A stretch of DNA of 54,985 bases from Rhodospirillaceae bacterium (GTDB lineage: Bacteria; Pseudomonadota; Alphaproteobacteria; UBA8366), in the NCBI GenBank assembly GCA_002716125.1, contig PAZH01000009.1:1-54985 (forward strand), given 5' to 3'. Within the stretch, counting starts at the first letter, position 1, and each line of letters begins with the position of its first letter. Below are positions 7,683 through 16,724 of this stretch, piece after piece. A program made the position numbers and the translations under genes. The notes below the pieces were generated by a model that saw only the letters and a list, made by a program, of their open reading frames with translations, had not been told where the DNA came from and did no database searches.

Positions 7683-8546
7683 TTACCCCATATGCGCGAG
7701 CATGCGGGCGGTGACCGGGTCGTCGGCGCGGTCCATCCGGTCGACGATGGTGAAGTGGTTGAGGTCCGGCAATTCCATGTAGTCGACTTGGCCGAGATGC
7801 TGCCCCCAAGTGTCTGCGAATTCTTTCGACTGGCGCACGAATTCGGCAAGCTCGCCGCCACCGACGATGACACTGAGCGGTGCGTCATGCGTGGGTTTTA
7901 GATAGTGCGGGCTCATCCGCCGGGCCATATCGGCATCGAGGCGGATATCCTCGTTGGTCGGCAGGTGCGGGATCGGGTCGAGATCGAAGACGCCGCTGAT
8001 CGCGGTGACGCTTTTGACCAAATCGGCCGGCAGGTCCGAAGCGTAGGCCGGCCAATCGGTCGCCAGGAGCATCGCGGCAAGATGGCCGCCGGCGGAGTGA
8101 CCCGAGACGTGAATCTTCGCCGGATCGCCGCCAAGCTCCTTTGCATTCCGGTAGAGCCAAGCCACGGCCGCCTGCATCTGTTCGACGATGGTCTCGACAC
8201 TGACCGCCGGACAGAGGTCGTAGTTGAGCGACGCGGTGATATGGCCCGACTCGACCAAAGGCTCGCAGAGGTAGCTGAAATCCGCCTTATCCAGTGCGCG
8301 CCAATAGCCGCCGTGAATAAAGGCATGAATGGTGCCGCGCGGATTATCCGGCAGGAAGATATCCATCGCTTCGAGCTTGCTCTTCCCGAACGAGATGTCG
8401 AGCCGGTTCTTCGAGCGTTCGCGGTAGTCGCGGCTGCGCTTGTCCCAGTCGACGAACATGGTCTCGCAGTCAGGTACATGTGCGCGGTTGTCGTAGGCCG
8501 TCGCAAGGGATGCAGCGTCGAAGTTCTTGTAGACAATATCGTTCAT
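7683..8546 (-). CDS. alpha/beta hydrolase, carboxylesterase/kynurenine formamidase-like
   Basis: 287 residues. Oxyanion-hole motif HGGYWRALDK near residue 78, nucleophile elbow GHSAGGH (Ser near 150), catalytic acid likely in the late SVIVGGGELAEF region, and His in LPDLNHFTIVD. The HGGYW plus GHSAGGH combination is typical of the hormone-sensitive-lipase/arylformamidase branch. The gene follows the gamma-glutamyltransferase gene after only 2 bases, so the two form a minus-strand operon. A peptide-, amide- or ester-conjugate breakdown role for the pair is inference; the substrate is unknown. Confidence 0.9.
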   Translation of the reverse strand: MNDIVYKNFDAASLATAYDNRAHVPDCETMFVDWDKRSRDYRERSKNRLDISFGKSKLEAMDIFLPDNPRGTIHAFIHGGYWRALDKADFSYLCEPLVESGHITASLNYDLCPAVSVETIVEQMQAAVAWLYRNAKELGGDPAKIHVSGHSAGGHLAAMLLATDWPAYASDLPADLVKSVTAISGVFDLDPIPHLPTNEDIRLDADMARRMSPHYLKPTHDAPLSVIVGGGELAEFVRQSKEFADTWGQHLGQVDYMELPDLNHFTIVDRMDRADDPVTARMLAHMG

Positions 8547-8548
8547 GA

Positions 8549-10351
8549 TCAGCGTCCCGCCGCGTAGCCTTGCATGCCGCGCGCGTTGGAGCCGGCTTTC
8601 AGCATCTCGCCATCCTTACCGACCGCGCAAAGCCGGCCTTCGGACCAGAGCTCGCCAACCTCGACCTTGTGGCCGCGGTCACGCAGGCCATCGACGGTCG
8701 CCTCCGGCGTGCGGCCTTCGACGACAAGGCGTCCTGGTTTGGCACCGCGCGGATAAAACGAGCTGACGAAGTGTTCCGAGTGGAAAGATGGGGTGTCGAT
8801 GGCTTCTTGCAGGTTCCGGCCATAGACCGCATGACGCAGGAAGAAGATGCTCTGCCACTGATCCTGCTGATCGCCGCCGGGGGTACCGAAGGCAACCGCC
8901 GGCTTCCCGTCGCGGAGTGCCATCGACGGTGATAGGGTCGTGCGCGGCCTTCGGCCGGGCTCGAGGCTCATCGGCTGCCCTTCGTCGAGCCAGAACATTT
9001 GCGCCCGCGAGTTCAATTGGAACCCCAAGGCCGGGATCGTCGGGGAGGACTGGAGCCAACCACCGGACGGCATACAGGCCACCATGTTGCCGTCCTTATC
9101 GACGACGTCGATATGACAGGTATCGCCCGAGACCTGACCCAGCGCGCCCACGGTCGGCTCACCCGAACCGGCCGCCGCCTTGCCGCCTTGCGGCACGCCC
9201 TGACCTTCGGCCCGTCCGACGGCCGCTGCGTAGTCGACGTCGCAGCCGAAACCGTCGAGCGTTCCGTGTCGAAGCTCCATCGACGCGCTGTCGCCGATCA
9301 GTTTGCGGCGTTCGTCATTGTAGGCGTCGGACAAGAGTTGATCGATCGGCACGTCGACGAAATCCGGATCGCCGTAGAAGGCGTCCCGGTCCGCGAAAGC
9401 GAGCTTGATCGCCTCGGTCACCGTATGAACGAATTCGGGCCCGGTCGGGTCCATCGAAGCAAGGTCGAAGCCCTTCAGCAGGGCGAGGACTTGCAAGTGG
9501 GCGGGGCCCTGCGACCACACGCCCGGTTTTGCGACGGTGTAGCCGTTGAAATCGTACGTGGCGGGCGCGTCGTAGCTGGCGCGCCAGCGGGCCATGTCGT
9601 CACCGGTCAAAACCGCCTTATGCCGTTCGCCTGATGCGTCGAGGACTTCCGTCGCGCGGCAGAACTTGTCGATCTCCTCCGCGACAAACCCCTGATGCCA
9701 GGCGAGGCGGATGGCGTCGATCTGCGCGACGCGGTCGCCGCCGGCGGCTTTCGCCTCATCCAGCAAGCGTTTCCACGTGCGGGCCAACGGCTTGTTCGCA
9801 TAGATGCTGCCGGGTTTCGGCGGTGCGCCGTTGACCAGCCATTGGTCGGCGGACGTCGTCCATTCGTCGCGGAACAGCTCCGCCACGGTCGCGACGGTTT
9901 CGGTCCAGCGCGGGACGACGGGCACGCCGTTCTCCGCATAGCCGAGCGCCACTTTGAAGATCTCCTCGACGGTCTTGGTGCCGTAGTCGCGCAGCATGAG
10001 CATCCAACCGTCGAACGCGCCCGGAACGACCGTCGCCAAGAGGCCGGTGCCCGGCACCAAGTTCAGGATTTCGCTCTTGTAGTGGTCGATCGTTGCGCCT
10101 GCCGGTGCTGTGCCTTGGCCGCAAACGACCTTGGTTTCGCCGGTCTTGGCGTCGTGGATGATCGCCGGCATGTCGCCACCGGGGCCGTTGAGATGCGGCT
10201 CGCATACCTGCAGCATCATGCCGCCGGCGACGGCCGCGTCGAACGCGTTGCCGCCTTTCTCCAGCATCGCCATGGCGGCAGCGGAGGTGAGCCAGTGTGT
10301 TGAAGACACCATGCCGAAGGTGCCAAGGAGTTCTGGGCGGGTCGTAAACAT
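8549..10351 (-). CDS. gamma-glutamyltransferase family protein
   Basis: 600 residues from the ATG at 10351; an upstream GTG/ATG-type extension to 10405 exists, but MFTTRPELLGTFGMVSSTHW is the natural family start. N-terminal Ntn-hydrolase large-subunit features: AMLEKGGNAFDAAVAGGMML near residue 45 and HLNGPGGDMPAI. The self-processing site is GDTCHIDVVDKDGN (Thr nucleophile near residue 400), followed by the small-subunit segment GRRPRTTLSPSMALRDGKPA and the FGTPGGDQQDQW loop. Cleaves gamma-glutamyl amide bonds or related acyl groups. No clear Sec signal is visible, which is unusual for periplasmic GGT and suggests a cytoplasmic member of the family. Operon with the esterase downstream. Confidence 0.88.
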   Translation of the reverse strand: MFTTRPELLGTFGMVSSTHWLTSAAAMAMLEKGGNAFDAAVAGGMMLQVCEPHLNGPGGDMPAIIHDAKTGETKVVCGQGTAPAGATIDHYKSEILNLVPGTGLLATVVPGAFDGWMLMLRDYGTKTVEEIFKVALGYAENGVPVVPRWTETVATVAELFRDEWTTSADQWLVNGAPPKPGSIYANKPLARTWKRLLDEAKAAGGDRVAQIDAIRLAWHQGFVAEEIDKFCRATEVLDASGERHKAVLTGDDMARWRASYDAPATYDFNGYTVAKPGVWSQGPAHLQVLALLKGFDLASMDPTGPEFVHTVTEAIKLAFADRDAFYGDPDFVDVPIDQLLSDAYNDERRKLIGDSASMELRHGTLDGFGCDVDYAAAVGRAEGQGVPQGGKAAAGSGEPTVGALGQVSGDTCHIDVVDKDGNMVACMPSGGWLQSSPTIPALGFQLNSRAQMFWLDEGQPMSLEPGRRPRTTLSPSMALRDGKPAVAFGTPGGDQQDQWQSIFFLRHAVYGRNLQEAIDTPSFHSEHFVSSFYPRGAKPGRLVVEGRTPEATVDGLRDRGHKVEVGELWSEGRLCAVGKDGEMLKAGSNARGMQGYAAGR

Positions 10352-10499
10352 ATCCAGCCTGCTTGTGGGAGTGATTTCGCCGGACTCTAGTCGGTTTGAC
10401 CGCACGGTACAAACGGATCAAAGCGCGTATCGCGCTTGACGACACGGTCCGACGGCTCCATGACTCCCTGCAACAAATCCAATTGGCGAGAGAGGCGAT

Positions 10500-11390
10500 A
10501 TGTCCATCCCCTTCGTTCGGGACGTCGAGTTCGAATACGGCGTTGTCGACCAGATAAGCCCGTTGATCCGGCGCGTGATCTGTAACAACCCCGGCGGTTT
10601 CACGTTTCATGGAACCGGTACCTATATCATCGGGCAGGGCGAGGTTGCCGTGATCGATCCGGGGCCGCTGGATGACGATCATATCGCGGCCCTTGAGCGC
10701 GCGGTCGAAGGCGAGACCGTCACGCATATCCTGATCACGCATACCCATCGCGATCATTCGCCGGCAGCGGCCCCCTTCAAGAAGTCGACCGGCGCGCCGA
10801 CCTACGGCTACGGGCCCCATGGCGGCGACCGCGGCGGGCCGAAGGTCGAAGAAGGCGGCGATTACGAATTCGTGCCGGATCACGAGATCAAGGACGGGGA
10901 CGTGATCGAAGGAAAGGGATGGACGTTCGAAGCGATCCATACACCGGGCCATACCTCGAACCACATCTGCTTCGCGCTCCGCGAAGAGAACGCCATCTTC
11001 AGCGGCGATCATGTCATGGGCTGGTCGACCTCGGTGATTTCCCCACCGGACGGGAATATGGCGGATTATATGAATTCGCTCAGCAAGATGCTGACGCGGG
11101 ACGAAGAAATCTATTGGCCGACCCACGGGCCGGCGATCACCGATCCCAAGACGCATGTCGAGGCTTTCATCGCCCATCGGAACGGCCGCGAGGATGCCAT
11201 CGTGGAATGCATCAGCGAGGGCCGCAACACGATCCCGGCGATGGTCGAAGTCATGTATGCGGATGTCGATCCGCGTCTGCATCGGGCAGCCGGCCGCTCG
11301 GTTTTCGCGCACCTGCTGCATATGGCGGAGACGGGTCGCGTGACGACCGACGGGACGCCGAGCCCGGACGGCACGTATGCCGTTCCGTAG
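10500..11390 (+). CDS. MBL-fold metallo-hydrolase (LACTB2/glyoxalase II-like)
   Basis: 296 residues. Motifs: THTHRDHSPA (metal His/Asp), HTPGHTSNHICF, FSGDHVMGW (bridging Asp) and PTHGP (last His). This order and the C-terminal winged-helix-like region (RNTIPAMVEVMYADVDP, AGRSVFAHLLHM) match the LACTB2/RNase-Z-like branch of beta-lactamase-fold hydrolases, distinct from the three lactonase-type paralogues at 1.6-4.2 kb. Some members have endoribonuclease activity, others thioesterase activity. Good start: ATG at 10500 preceded by GAGAGGCG. It ends 18 bases before pepN, so the two are likely co-transcribed. Confidence 0.88.
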   Translation: MSIPFVRDVEFEYGVVDQISPLIRRVICNNPGGFTFHGTGTYIIGQGEVAVIDPGPLDDDHIAALERAVEGETVTHILITHTHRDHSPAAAPFKKSTGAPTYGYGPHGGDRGGPKVEEGGDYEFVPDHEIKDGDVIEGKGWTFEAIHTPGHTSNHICFALREENAIFSGDHVMGWSTSVISPPDGNMADYMNSLSKMLTRDEEIYWPTHGPAITDPKTHVEAFIAHRNGREDAIVECISEGRNTIPAMVEVMYADVDPRLHRAAGRSVFAHLLHMAETGRVTTDGTPSPDGTYAVP

Positions 11391-11408
11391 GTATCGGGAG
11401 ACACTGGC

Positions 11409-14039
11409 GTGAATGACGCCCCGCAAGCCATTTATCTTGCCGACTACGAAGCGCCGAATTTCTCGGTCGAATGCGTCGAGCTTGCTTTCGATCTCCACGA
11501 GGAAGACACCATCGTCCGCGCGGCGCTTTCGCTGCGGCGCCAGGCATCGGGACCGCTGATCCTCGACGGTGAGGACCTGGCGCTCGAATCCATCTCGATC
11601 GACGGCAACGCGTTGCCGCCGGACGCTTATACGGTCTCGCCCTCGTCGCTGACGATCCCGAACGTACCAGACGAATTCACCCTGCGGACCGATGTCCGCA
11701 TTCAGCCGCAGAACAACACCAAGCTGGAGGGGCTGTATAAATCCAGCGGTAACTTCTGCACCCAGTGCGAAGCGGAAGGGTTTCGGCGGATTACCTATTT
11801 TCTGGACCGCCCGGACGTAACCTCGGTCTATTCAGTGCGCATCGAAGCGGATCGGGCGAAATATCCGGTGCTGCTTTCGAACGGCAACCTGGTCGATCAA
11901 GGGACTGCCGACCAAGGCCGCCATTGGGTCGAGTGGCACGACCCCTATCCGAAACCATCCTATCTTTTCGCGCTCGTCGCGGGCGATCTCGCCGTGGCCG
12001 AAGACCGGTTCACGACGGCGTCCGGCCGAGACGTCGACCTGCGGATTTATGTCGAGCACGGCAAAGAAGACCGCTGCGGCCACGCAATGGACTCCCTGAA
12101 GAAGGCGATGCGTTGGGACGAGGAGCGTTTCGGCCTCGAGTACGATCTCGACATCTACATGATTGTCGCCGTCAGCGACTTCAACATGGGCGCGATGGAG
12201 AACAAGGGCCTGAACGTCTTCAACGACAAATACGTTTTGGCCGATCCGGAAACCGCGACCGACAGCGATTACGGATTTATCGAGGCCATCGTTGCGCACG
12301 AATATTTCCACAATTGGACCGGCAACCGCGTCACCTTGCGCGATTGGTTTCAACTCAGCCTGAAAGAAGGCCTGACCGTCTTCCGGGATCAGGAATTCTC
12401 GGCGGATGTCCGCTCCGGCGCGGTGAAGCGCATTCAAGACGTGCGGACGCTCCGCGCCCGGCAGTTCCCGGAAGACGCGGGCCCGCTCGCGCATCCGGTG
12501 CGACCGGCCTCCTATATCGAGATCAACAACTTTTACACGGCGACGGTCTACGAGAAGGGCGCGGAGCTGGTCCGAATGATCCAAACGATCGTCGGCAAAG
12601 ACGCGTTCGGGAAGGGCGTGCGCCGATATCTCTCGGACAATGACGGCCGTGCGGCGACCGTCGAGGATTTCGTCGCTGCGATGGAAGCGGAAAGCGATGC
12701 CGATCTATCCCATTTCATGGAATGGTACGGCCAAGCCGGGACCCCACACGTAGCGATCGAGAAAAACTACGACGAAAGCTCCGCGCGGTGCCGCCTGACC
12801 TTCAAGCAGACGAACGCGCCGACACCCGGCCAAGATCAGAAACGCCCGTTGCACATTCCCGTTCGATTGGGACTGCTCGATAAGGCGGGTCAGGAAATGC
12901 CGCTTTGTCTCGACGGCGAAGATCCGACCGACGCGCCGATGCAACGGACGATCAATCTTTCCGAATCCTCGGAAACGGTGGAGTTCGTCGGTATCGAGAA
13001 CGATCCGGTGGTCTCCGCGCTGCGGGATTTTTCGGCCCCGGTGACGCTGTCTGCACCGCTTCGCGACAGCGACCGTGCGTTTCTCTTGGCGCATGACAAG
13101 GATCCATTCAATCGGTGGGAAGCGGGTCAGCAATACGCAACCGACTACCTGCTTGCTTCGATTACCGCGCTTCAAAAAGAAGAACCGAAACCTGCTTCGG
13201 CTGAATTCGTGTCGGCCCTGGGCGGCATGTTGCGCGATCCGTCGCTGGACAAGGCGTTCAAGGCGGAGGCCATGCTGTTGCCGAGCGAAGAGTATCTCGG
13301 CAACCAGATGACGAACGTGGACGTTGCGGCGATCCATCAAGCACGCGAAAACCTGCGCCAGGATATCGCGGGCGAATTGCAGGACGATCTGCTGGAGCTC
13401 TATCACAGCAATAAGGTCAATCGTCCCTACCGCCCGGACCCGGCGGATGCCGCGCAGCGAAAACTCAAGAACGGTGCGCTTTCATATCTGATGACGCTCG
13501 ACGCGCCGTCCGTCCGGTCGCTCGGTGTGAGTCAGTTCGAAACCGCCGATAACATGACCGATTCCATGGCCGCGCTCGCCTGTTTGGTGGATTTGGAATG
13601 TCCGGAACGCGAAGCCGCGCTGCGCGATTTTTACACGCGATGGCAGGACGATAGCCTGGTCTTGGATAAATGGCTGAGCCTCCAGGCCATGTCGTCTCTG
13701 CCGGGGACGCTCTCGAATGTGAAAGCGCTGTTGGATCACCCGGTGTTCTCCCTTCGGAATCCGAACAAGGTGAGAGCGTTGATTGGCGCCTTTTGTGCCG
13801 GCAATCAGTTGCGATTTCACGGTGAGGACAGTGCCGGATACGTCTTCTTAGCGGATCAAATTTTGACCCTGGATGACATCAATCCGCAAGTGGCTGCACG
13901 ACTGCTGGCACCCCTCGGACAATGGCGCCGTTTCGACGAGCAGCGGCAATTGGCGATGCGGGGGCAACTCAGCCGGATATTGGAAAAATCGGGCTTGTCC
14001 CGCGATGTGTACGAGATCGCCTCGAAGTCGCTGGACTAA
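11409..14039 (+). CDS. pepN: aminopeptidase N (M1 family)
   Basis: 876 residues, close to the 870 of Escherichia coli PepN. The substrate-binding motif GAMENKG and the zinc motif HEYFHNWTGN (H297, H301) with the third ligand E320 in LSLKEG are intact and sit at the same numbers as in the E. coli enzyme. M1 N-terminal saddle, catalytic domain, small beta domain and the long C-terminal helical domain (from about residue 550) are all represented. Cytoplasmic zinc enzyme that removes N-terminal residues from peptides. GTG start at 11409 with GGGAG upstream; 18 bases after the MBL hydrolase gene. Confidence 0.97.
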   Translation: MNDAPQAIYLADYEAPNFSVECVELAFDLHEEDTIVRAALSLRRQASGPLILDGEDLALESISIDGNALPPDAYTVSPSSLTIPNVPDEFTLRTDVRIQPQNNTKLEGLYKSSGNFCTQCEAEGFRRITYFLDRPDVTSVYSVRIEADRAKYPVLLSNGNLVDQGTADQGRHWVEWHDPYPKPSYLFALVAGDLAVAEDRFTTASGRDVDLRIYVEHGKEDRCGHAMDSLKKAMRWDEERFGLEYDLDIYMIVAVSDFNMGAMENKGLNVFNDKYVLADPETATDSDYGFIEAIVAHEYFHNWTGNRVTLRDWFQLSLKEGLTVFRDQEFSADVRSGAVKRIQDVRTLRARQFPEDAGPLAHPVRPASYIEINNFYTATVYEKGAELVRMIQTIVGKDAFGKGVRRYLSDNDGRAATVEDFVAAMEAESDADLSHFMEWYGQAGTPHVAIEKNYDESSARCRLTFKQTNAPTPGQDQKRPLHIPVRLGLLDKAGQEMPLCLDGEDPTDAPMQRTINLSESSETVEFVGIENDPVVSALRDFSAPVTLSAPLRDSDRAFLLAHDKDPFNRWEAGQQYATDYLLASITALQKEEPKPASAEFVSALGGMLRDPSLDKAFKAEAMLLPSEEYLGNQMTNVDVAAIHQARENLRQDIAGELQDDLLELYHSNKVNRPYRPDPADAAQRKLKNGALSYLMTLDAPSVRSLGVSQFETADNMTDSMAALACLVDLECPEREAALRDFYTRWQDDSLVLDKWLSLQAMSSLPGTLSNVKALLDHPVFSLRNPNKVRALIGAFCAGNQLRFHGEDSAGYVFLADQILTLDDINPQVAARLLAPLGQWRRFDEQRQLAMRGQLSRILEKSGLSRDVYEIASKSLD

Positions 14040-14158
14040 AGTGGTCTATTAGGCGGTTGCAATGGGCTTGCAGGCACTACAGATTATGGTCCGATGTCTC
14101 GCTTGCTTTTGTCCGGACGTGAAATTCGGGCGATAGGATACCGGATAGGAATTGTTGA

Positions 14159-15079
14159 ATGTCGAAATTTAGGCTCATCACGCGACCCGACTTCGACGGC
14201 GTTGTCTCCGGGGCACTGCTCCAGGAGCGCGAGATGATTGGCGATGTCGTGTTCGCCGAGCCGAATGAGATGCAGGCGGGCCCGATACCGGTATCCGATA
14301 ACGATATTACCGCGAACCTGCCCTATAACGAGGATGTTCGGCTCTGCTTCGATCACCATTTGAGTGAATCCGAGCGTGTCGGTGAGCGCGATAATCTTGT
14401 GATCGACACGGATGCGCCGTCCGCGGCACGGGTAATCTTCGATCATTTCGGCGGCAAAGAAGGATTTCCGCTCTTTCCTATCGAATTGATGTCCGCCGTC
14501 GACAAGGCGGATTCCGCCGATTATTCCGAAGAAGAAATTCTCGCGCCGGCCGATTGGACGCTTATCAATTTCGTCGCCGACCCACGGACGGGGCTCTCGC
14601 GATTCGGTCACTTCGACATTACGAACGACCAATTGATGATCGATCTGATGACCTATTGTCGGCGTCATGAACCCGCCGAGATATTGGAAATTCCGGACGT
14701 AGAAGAACGCGTTCACCTGTTCCTGGAACACGGAGAATACGCGGAGCTGCAGATTCGGAAAAATGCGCGGGTCGAAGGTTCGACAATCATCGTCTATCAT
14801 CGCGACGAAGAAACGATTTACGCCTGTAACCGCTTTATGGTGTATGCGCTCTACCCGCAGTGCAATTTGTCGATCCATGTCAATCCGATGGAAGACAAGG
14901 AGCGTGTCGAAATTGCGATGGGTAAATCCATTATCGACCGCAGCTCGACGGTGAATGTGGGATCGCTGATGCTGAAATACGGCGGCGGCGGCCATCAGGC
15001 GGTCGGGACGTGCCGCGTGTCGAGGGATGAAGCGGATACGGTCTTGTCGGAACTCATCGCACATATCGGTGCGGCCTAA
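14159..15079 (+). CDS. DHH-family phosphoesterase-like protein
   Basis: 306 residues. Seen: the first metal motif TRPDFDGVVSGAL (a D-x-D-G variant of the usual D-x-D-S/A), FDHHLSE (the DHH motif) near residue 63, a further Asp region around SAVDKADSADY, and the C-terminal DHHA1-type nucleic-acid or nucleotide-binding GGGGHQAVGTCRV. This is the architecture of exopolyphosphatase/NrnA/cyclic-dinucleotide phosphodiesterase relatives. Substrate not determinable. Start ATG at 14159 preceded by TAGGA. The preceding 119 bases after pepN hold nothing recognisable. Confidence 0.85.
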   Translation: MSKFRLITRPDFDGVVSGALLQEREMIGDVVFAEPNEMQAGPIPVSDNDITANLPYNEDVRLCFDHHLSESERVGERDNLVIDTDAPSAARVIFDHFGGKEGFPLFPIELMSAVDKADSADYSEEEILAPADWTLINFVADPRTGLSRFGHFDITNDQLMIDLMTYCRRHEPAEILEIPDVEERVHLFLEHGEYAELQIRKNARVEGSTIIVYHRDEETIYACNRFMVYALYPQCNLSIHVNPMEDKERVEIAMGKSIIDRSSTVNVGSLMLKYGGGGHQAVGTCRVSRDEADTVLSELIAHIGAA

Positions 15080-15219
15080 GAACAAGCGGTTTCCGTGACA
15101 TAGAACCAGGCTTAAAATCGGAAATATTCTCGGGCGGCTAACGCATTCGTGTGTTGCTGTGACGACGTTTTGTGCTGATGTAGTCGCAAGGAAACCCGTA
15201 CCCGCTCTTCGGAGGTACC

Positions 15220-16647
15220 ATGAGCAACAATTTGATAAACGCGGATATTTGCGTGATCGGCGCCGGATCCGGTGGATTGAGTGTCGCTGCCGGTGCGTCC
15301 CAGATGGGCGCGGATGTGGTGTTGCTCGAACGCGGGAAAATGGGTGGCGATTGCTTGAACTATGGCTGTGTGCCGTCGAAGGCGCTACTCGCCGCGGGTC
15401 ACAAAGCGGAAGAGTTTCGCACGTCGGCGGCGTTTGGGATCGAGGCAGCTGATCCGAAAATCGATTTTGCGAAGGTGAACGAGCACGTCCACTCGGTGAT
15501 TGCGGCGATTGAGCCGAACGACTCTGTCGAACGATTCGAAGGTCTAGGCGTTCGGGTGATCCAAGAGGCCGGCACTTTCGTCGGGCCGCGTGAAGTCAAG
15601 GCGGGCGAAAAAACGATCCATGCGAAATACTTCGTCATCGCGACGGGTTCGTCCGCCGGCGTCCCGCCGATACCAGGCTTGGCCGAGACGCCCTATCTGA
15701 CAAACGAAACGATTTTCGAGCTAAAAGAATGCCCAGCGCATCTCGTCGTCATCGGCGGCGGGCCCATCGGCTGCGAGTTGGCGCAGGCGCATCGTCGCCT
15801 GGGCGCCCGGGTGACGGTCTTAGAGATGTTCAACGTCTTGGCAAAAGACGATCCGGAAGCGGCCGAAGTGGTTCGTCTTCAGTTGCTGCGAGAGGGCGTT
15901 GAACTCCGCGAGGGCGTGAAGATTGAAGGCGTAAGCGGTTCCGAAGGCGCGATTTCCGTTACCTTGGACGTTGAAGGCGAGACGCAAGTTGTCGAAGGCT
16001 CGCACCTTTTGGTCGCCGCCGGGCGAAGCCCGAATGTCGAAGGTCTCGGTCTCGAAGCCGCCGGCATCTCTTATTCGAACAAGGGCATAGAGGTCGATGC
16101 GCGGCTGCGCACCTCGAATAAGCGCGTCTTCGCGATTGGCGACGTGTCAGGCGGTCTGCAATTCACACATGTCGCCGGCTATCACGCCGGAATCGTCATT
16201 CGCAATGCCTTGTTTAAATTGCCGGCCAAGGCCGATCATCGTGCCGTGCCTTGGGTGACCTACACCGATCCGGAGCTTGCCAATGTGGGTTTGACCGAAG
16301 CACAGGCAAAAGAAACTTTGGGCGATGATATCCGGATCCTGAGGTGGCCGTTCGCGGAGAACGATCGTGCCCAAGCCGAGCGGCGGACCGATGGCTTTAT
16401 TAAAGTCATCGCGGATAAGAAAGGCCGCATTCACGGTGCGTGCATTGTTGGCGCACATGCGGGTGAGTTGATCTTTCCGTGGGCGCTTGCCGTTGAGAAG
16501 CGTATGAAGGTTGGTGCCACCGCGGGCGCGATTGCGCCCTACCCGACGATCGGCGAAGTCTCGAAACGCGCGACGGGCACGTTTTACACGCCATCCTTGT
16601 TCAGCGATCGCACGAAGAAGATCGTTCGGTTCTTAATGAAGTTCTAA
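15220..16647 (+). CDS. FAD pyridine-nucleotide-disulfide oxidoreductase (Lpd/MerA-like)
   Basis: 475 residues. FAD-binding GAGSGG near residue 14, redox disulfide GGDCLNYGCVPSKA (C45/C50), NAD(P)H-binding GGGPIGCELAQ near 182, second FAD motif FAIGDV near 305, and the dimerisation domain. In lipoamide dehydrogenase the C-terminal His-Glu dyad reads HPT..E; here it is PYPTIGEVSK, so Tyr441 replaces the His, as in mercuric reductase. However, there is no N-terminal heavy-metal domain and no C-terminal Cys pair (the protein ends RFLMKF). It is therefore neither a canonical Lpd nor a canonical MerA; the disulfide substrate is unknown. Strong ribosome site GGAGG before the ATG. The 140-base upstream gap shows no other feature. 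Confidence 0.9.
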   Translation: MSNNLINADICVIGAGSGGLSVAAGASQMGADVVLLERGKMGGDCLNYGCVPSKALLAAGHKAEEFRTSAAFGIEAADPKIDFAKVNEHVHSVIAAIEPNDSVERFEGLGVRVIQEAGTFVGPREVKAGEKTIHAKYFVIATGSSAGVPPIPGLAETPYLTNETIFELKECPAHLVVIGGGPIGCELAQAHRRLGARVTVLEMFNVLAKDDPEAAEVVRLQLLREGVELREGVKIEGVSGSEGAISVTLDVEGETQVVEGSHLLVAAGRSPNVEGLGLEAAGISYSNKGIEVDARLRTSNKRVFAIGDVSGGLQFTHVAGYHAGIVIRNALFKLPAKADHRAVPWVTYTDPELANVGLTEAQAKETLGDDIRILRWPFAENDRAQAERRTDGFIKVIADKKGRIHGACIVGAHAGELIFPWALAVEKRMKVGATAGAIAPYPTIGEVSKRATGTFYTPSLFSDRTKKIVRFLMKF

Positions 16648-16660
16648 ATCGTTAGAATCA

Positions 16661-16689
16661 TTGACAGTTGTGCAAGGGACAACCATAGT
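16661..16689 (+). promoter_or_regulatory. sigma70-type promoter with embedded inverted repeat, upstream of gntR-type gene
   Basis: TTGACA at 16661-16666, 17-base spacer, CATAGT at 16684-16689. The spacer is occupied by GTTGT-N7-ACAAC (16667-16683), an operator-like inverted repeat placed where a bound repressor would block RNA polymerase. The next gene downstream is the GntR regulator itself, so autoregulation is a reasonable inference. Confidence 0.6.
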
Positions 16690-16724
16690 TTGGCCCTCGC
16701 TTACTAGTAGAGAGCTGCCTGGAT

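Noticed and set aside
9756..11498. 580-codon minus-strand open frame antisense to the MBL hydrolase gene and running into the gamma-glutamyltransferase gene
   Set aside because: Low-complexity Arg/His/Asp-rich translation with no recognisable domain; lies opposite well-conserved coding regions. It is an antisense shadow produced by high GC.
15220..16647. Calling this gene merA (mercuric reductase)
   Set aside because: No N-terminal heavy-metal-binding domain, no C-terminal vicinal cysteines and no mer neighbours; only the redox Cys pair and one Tyr agree.
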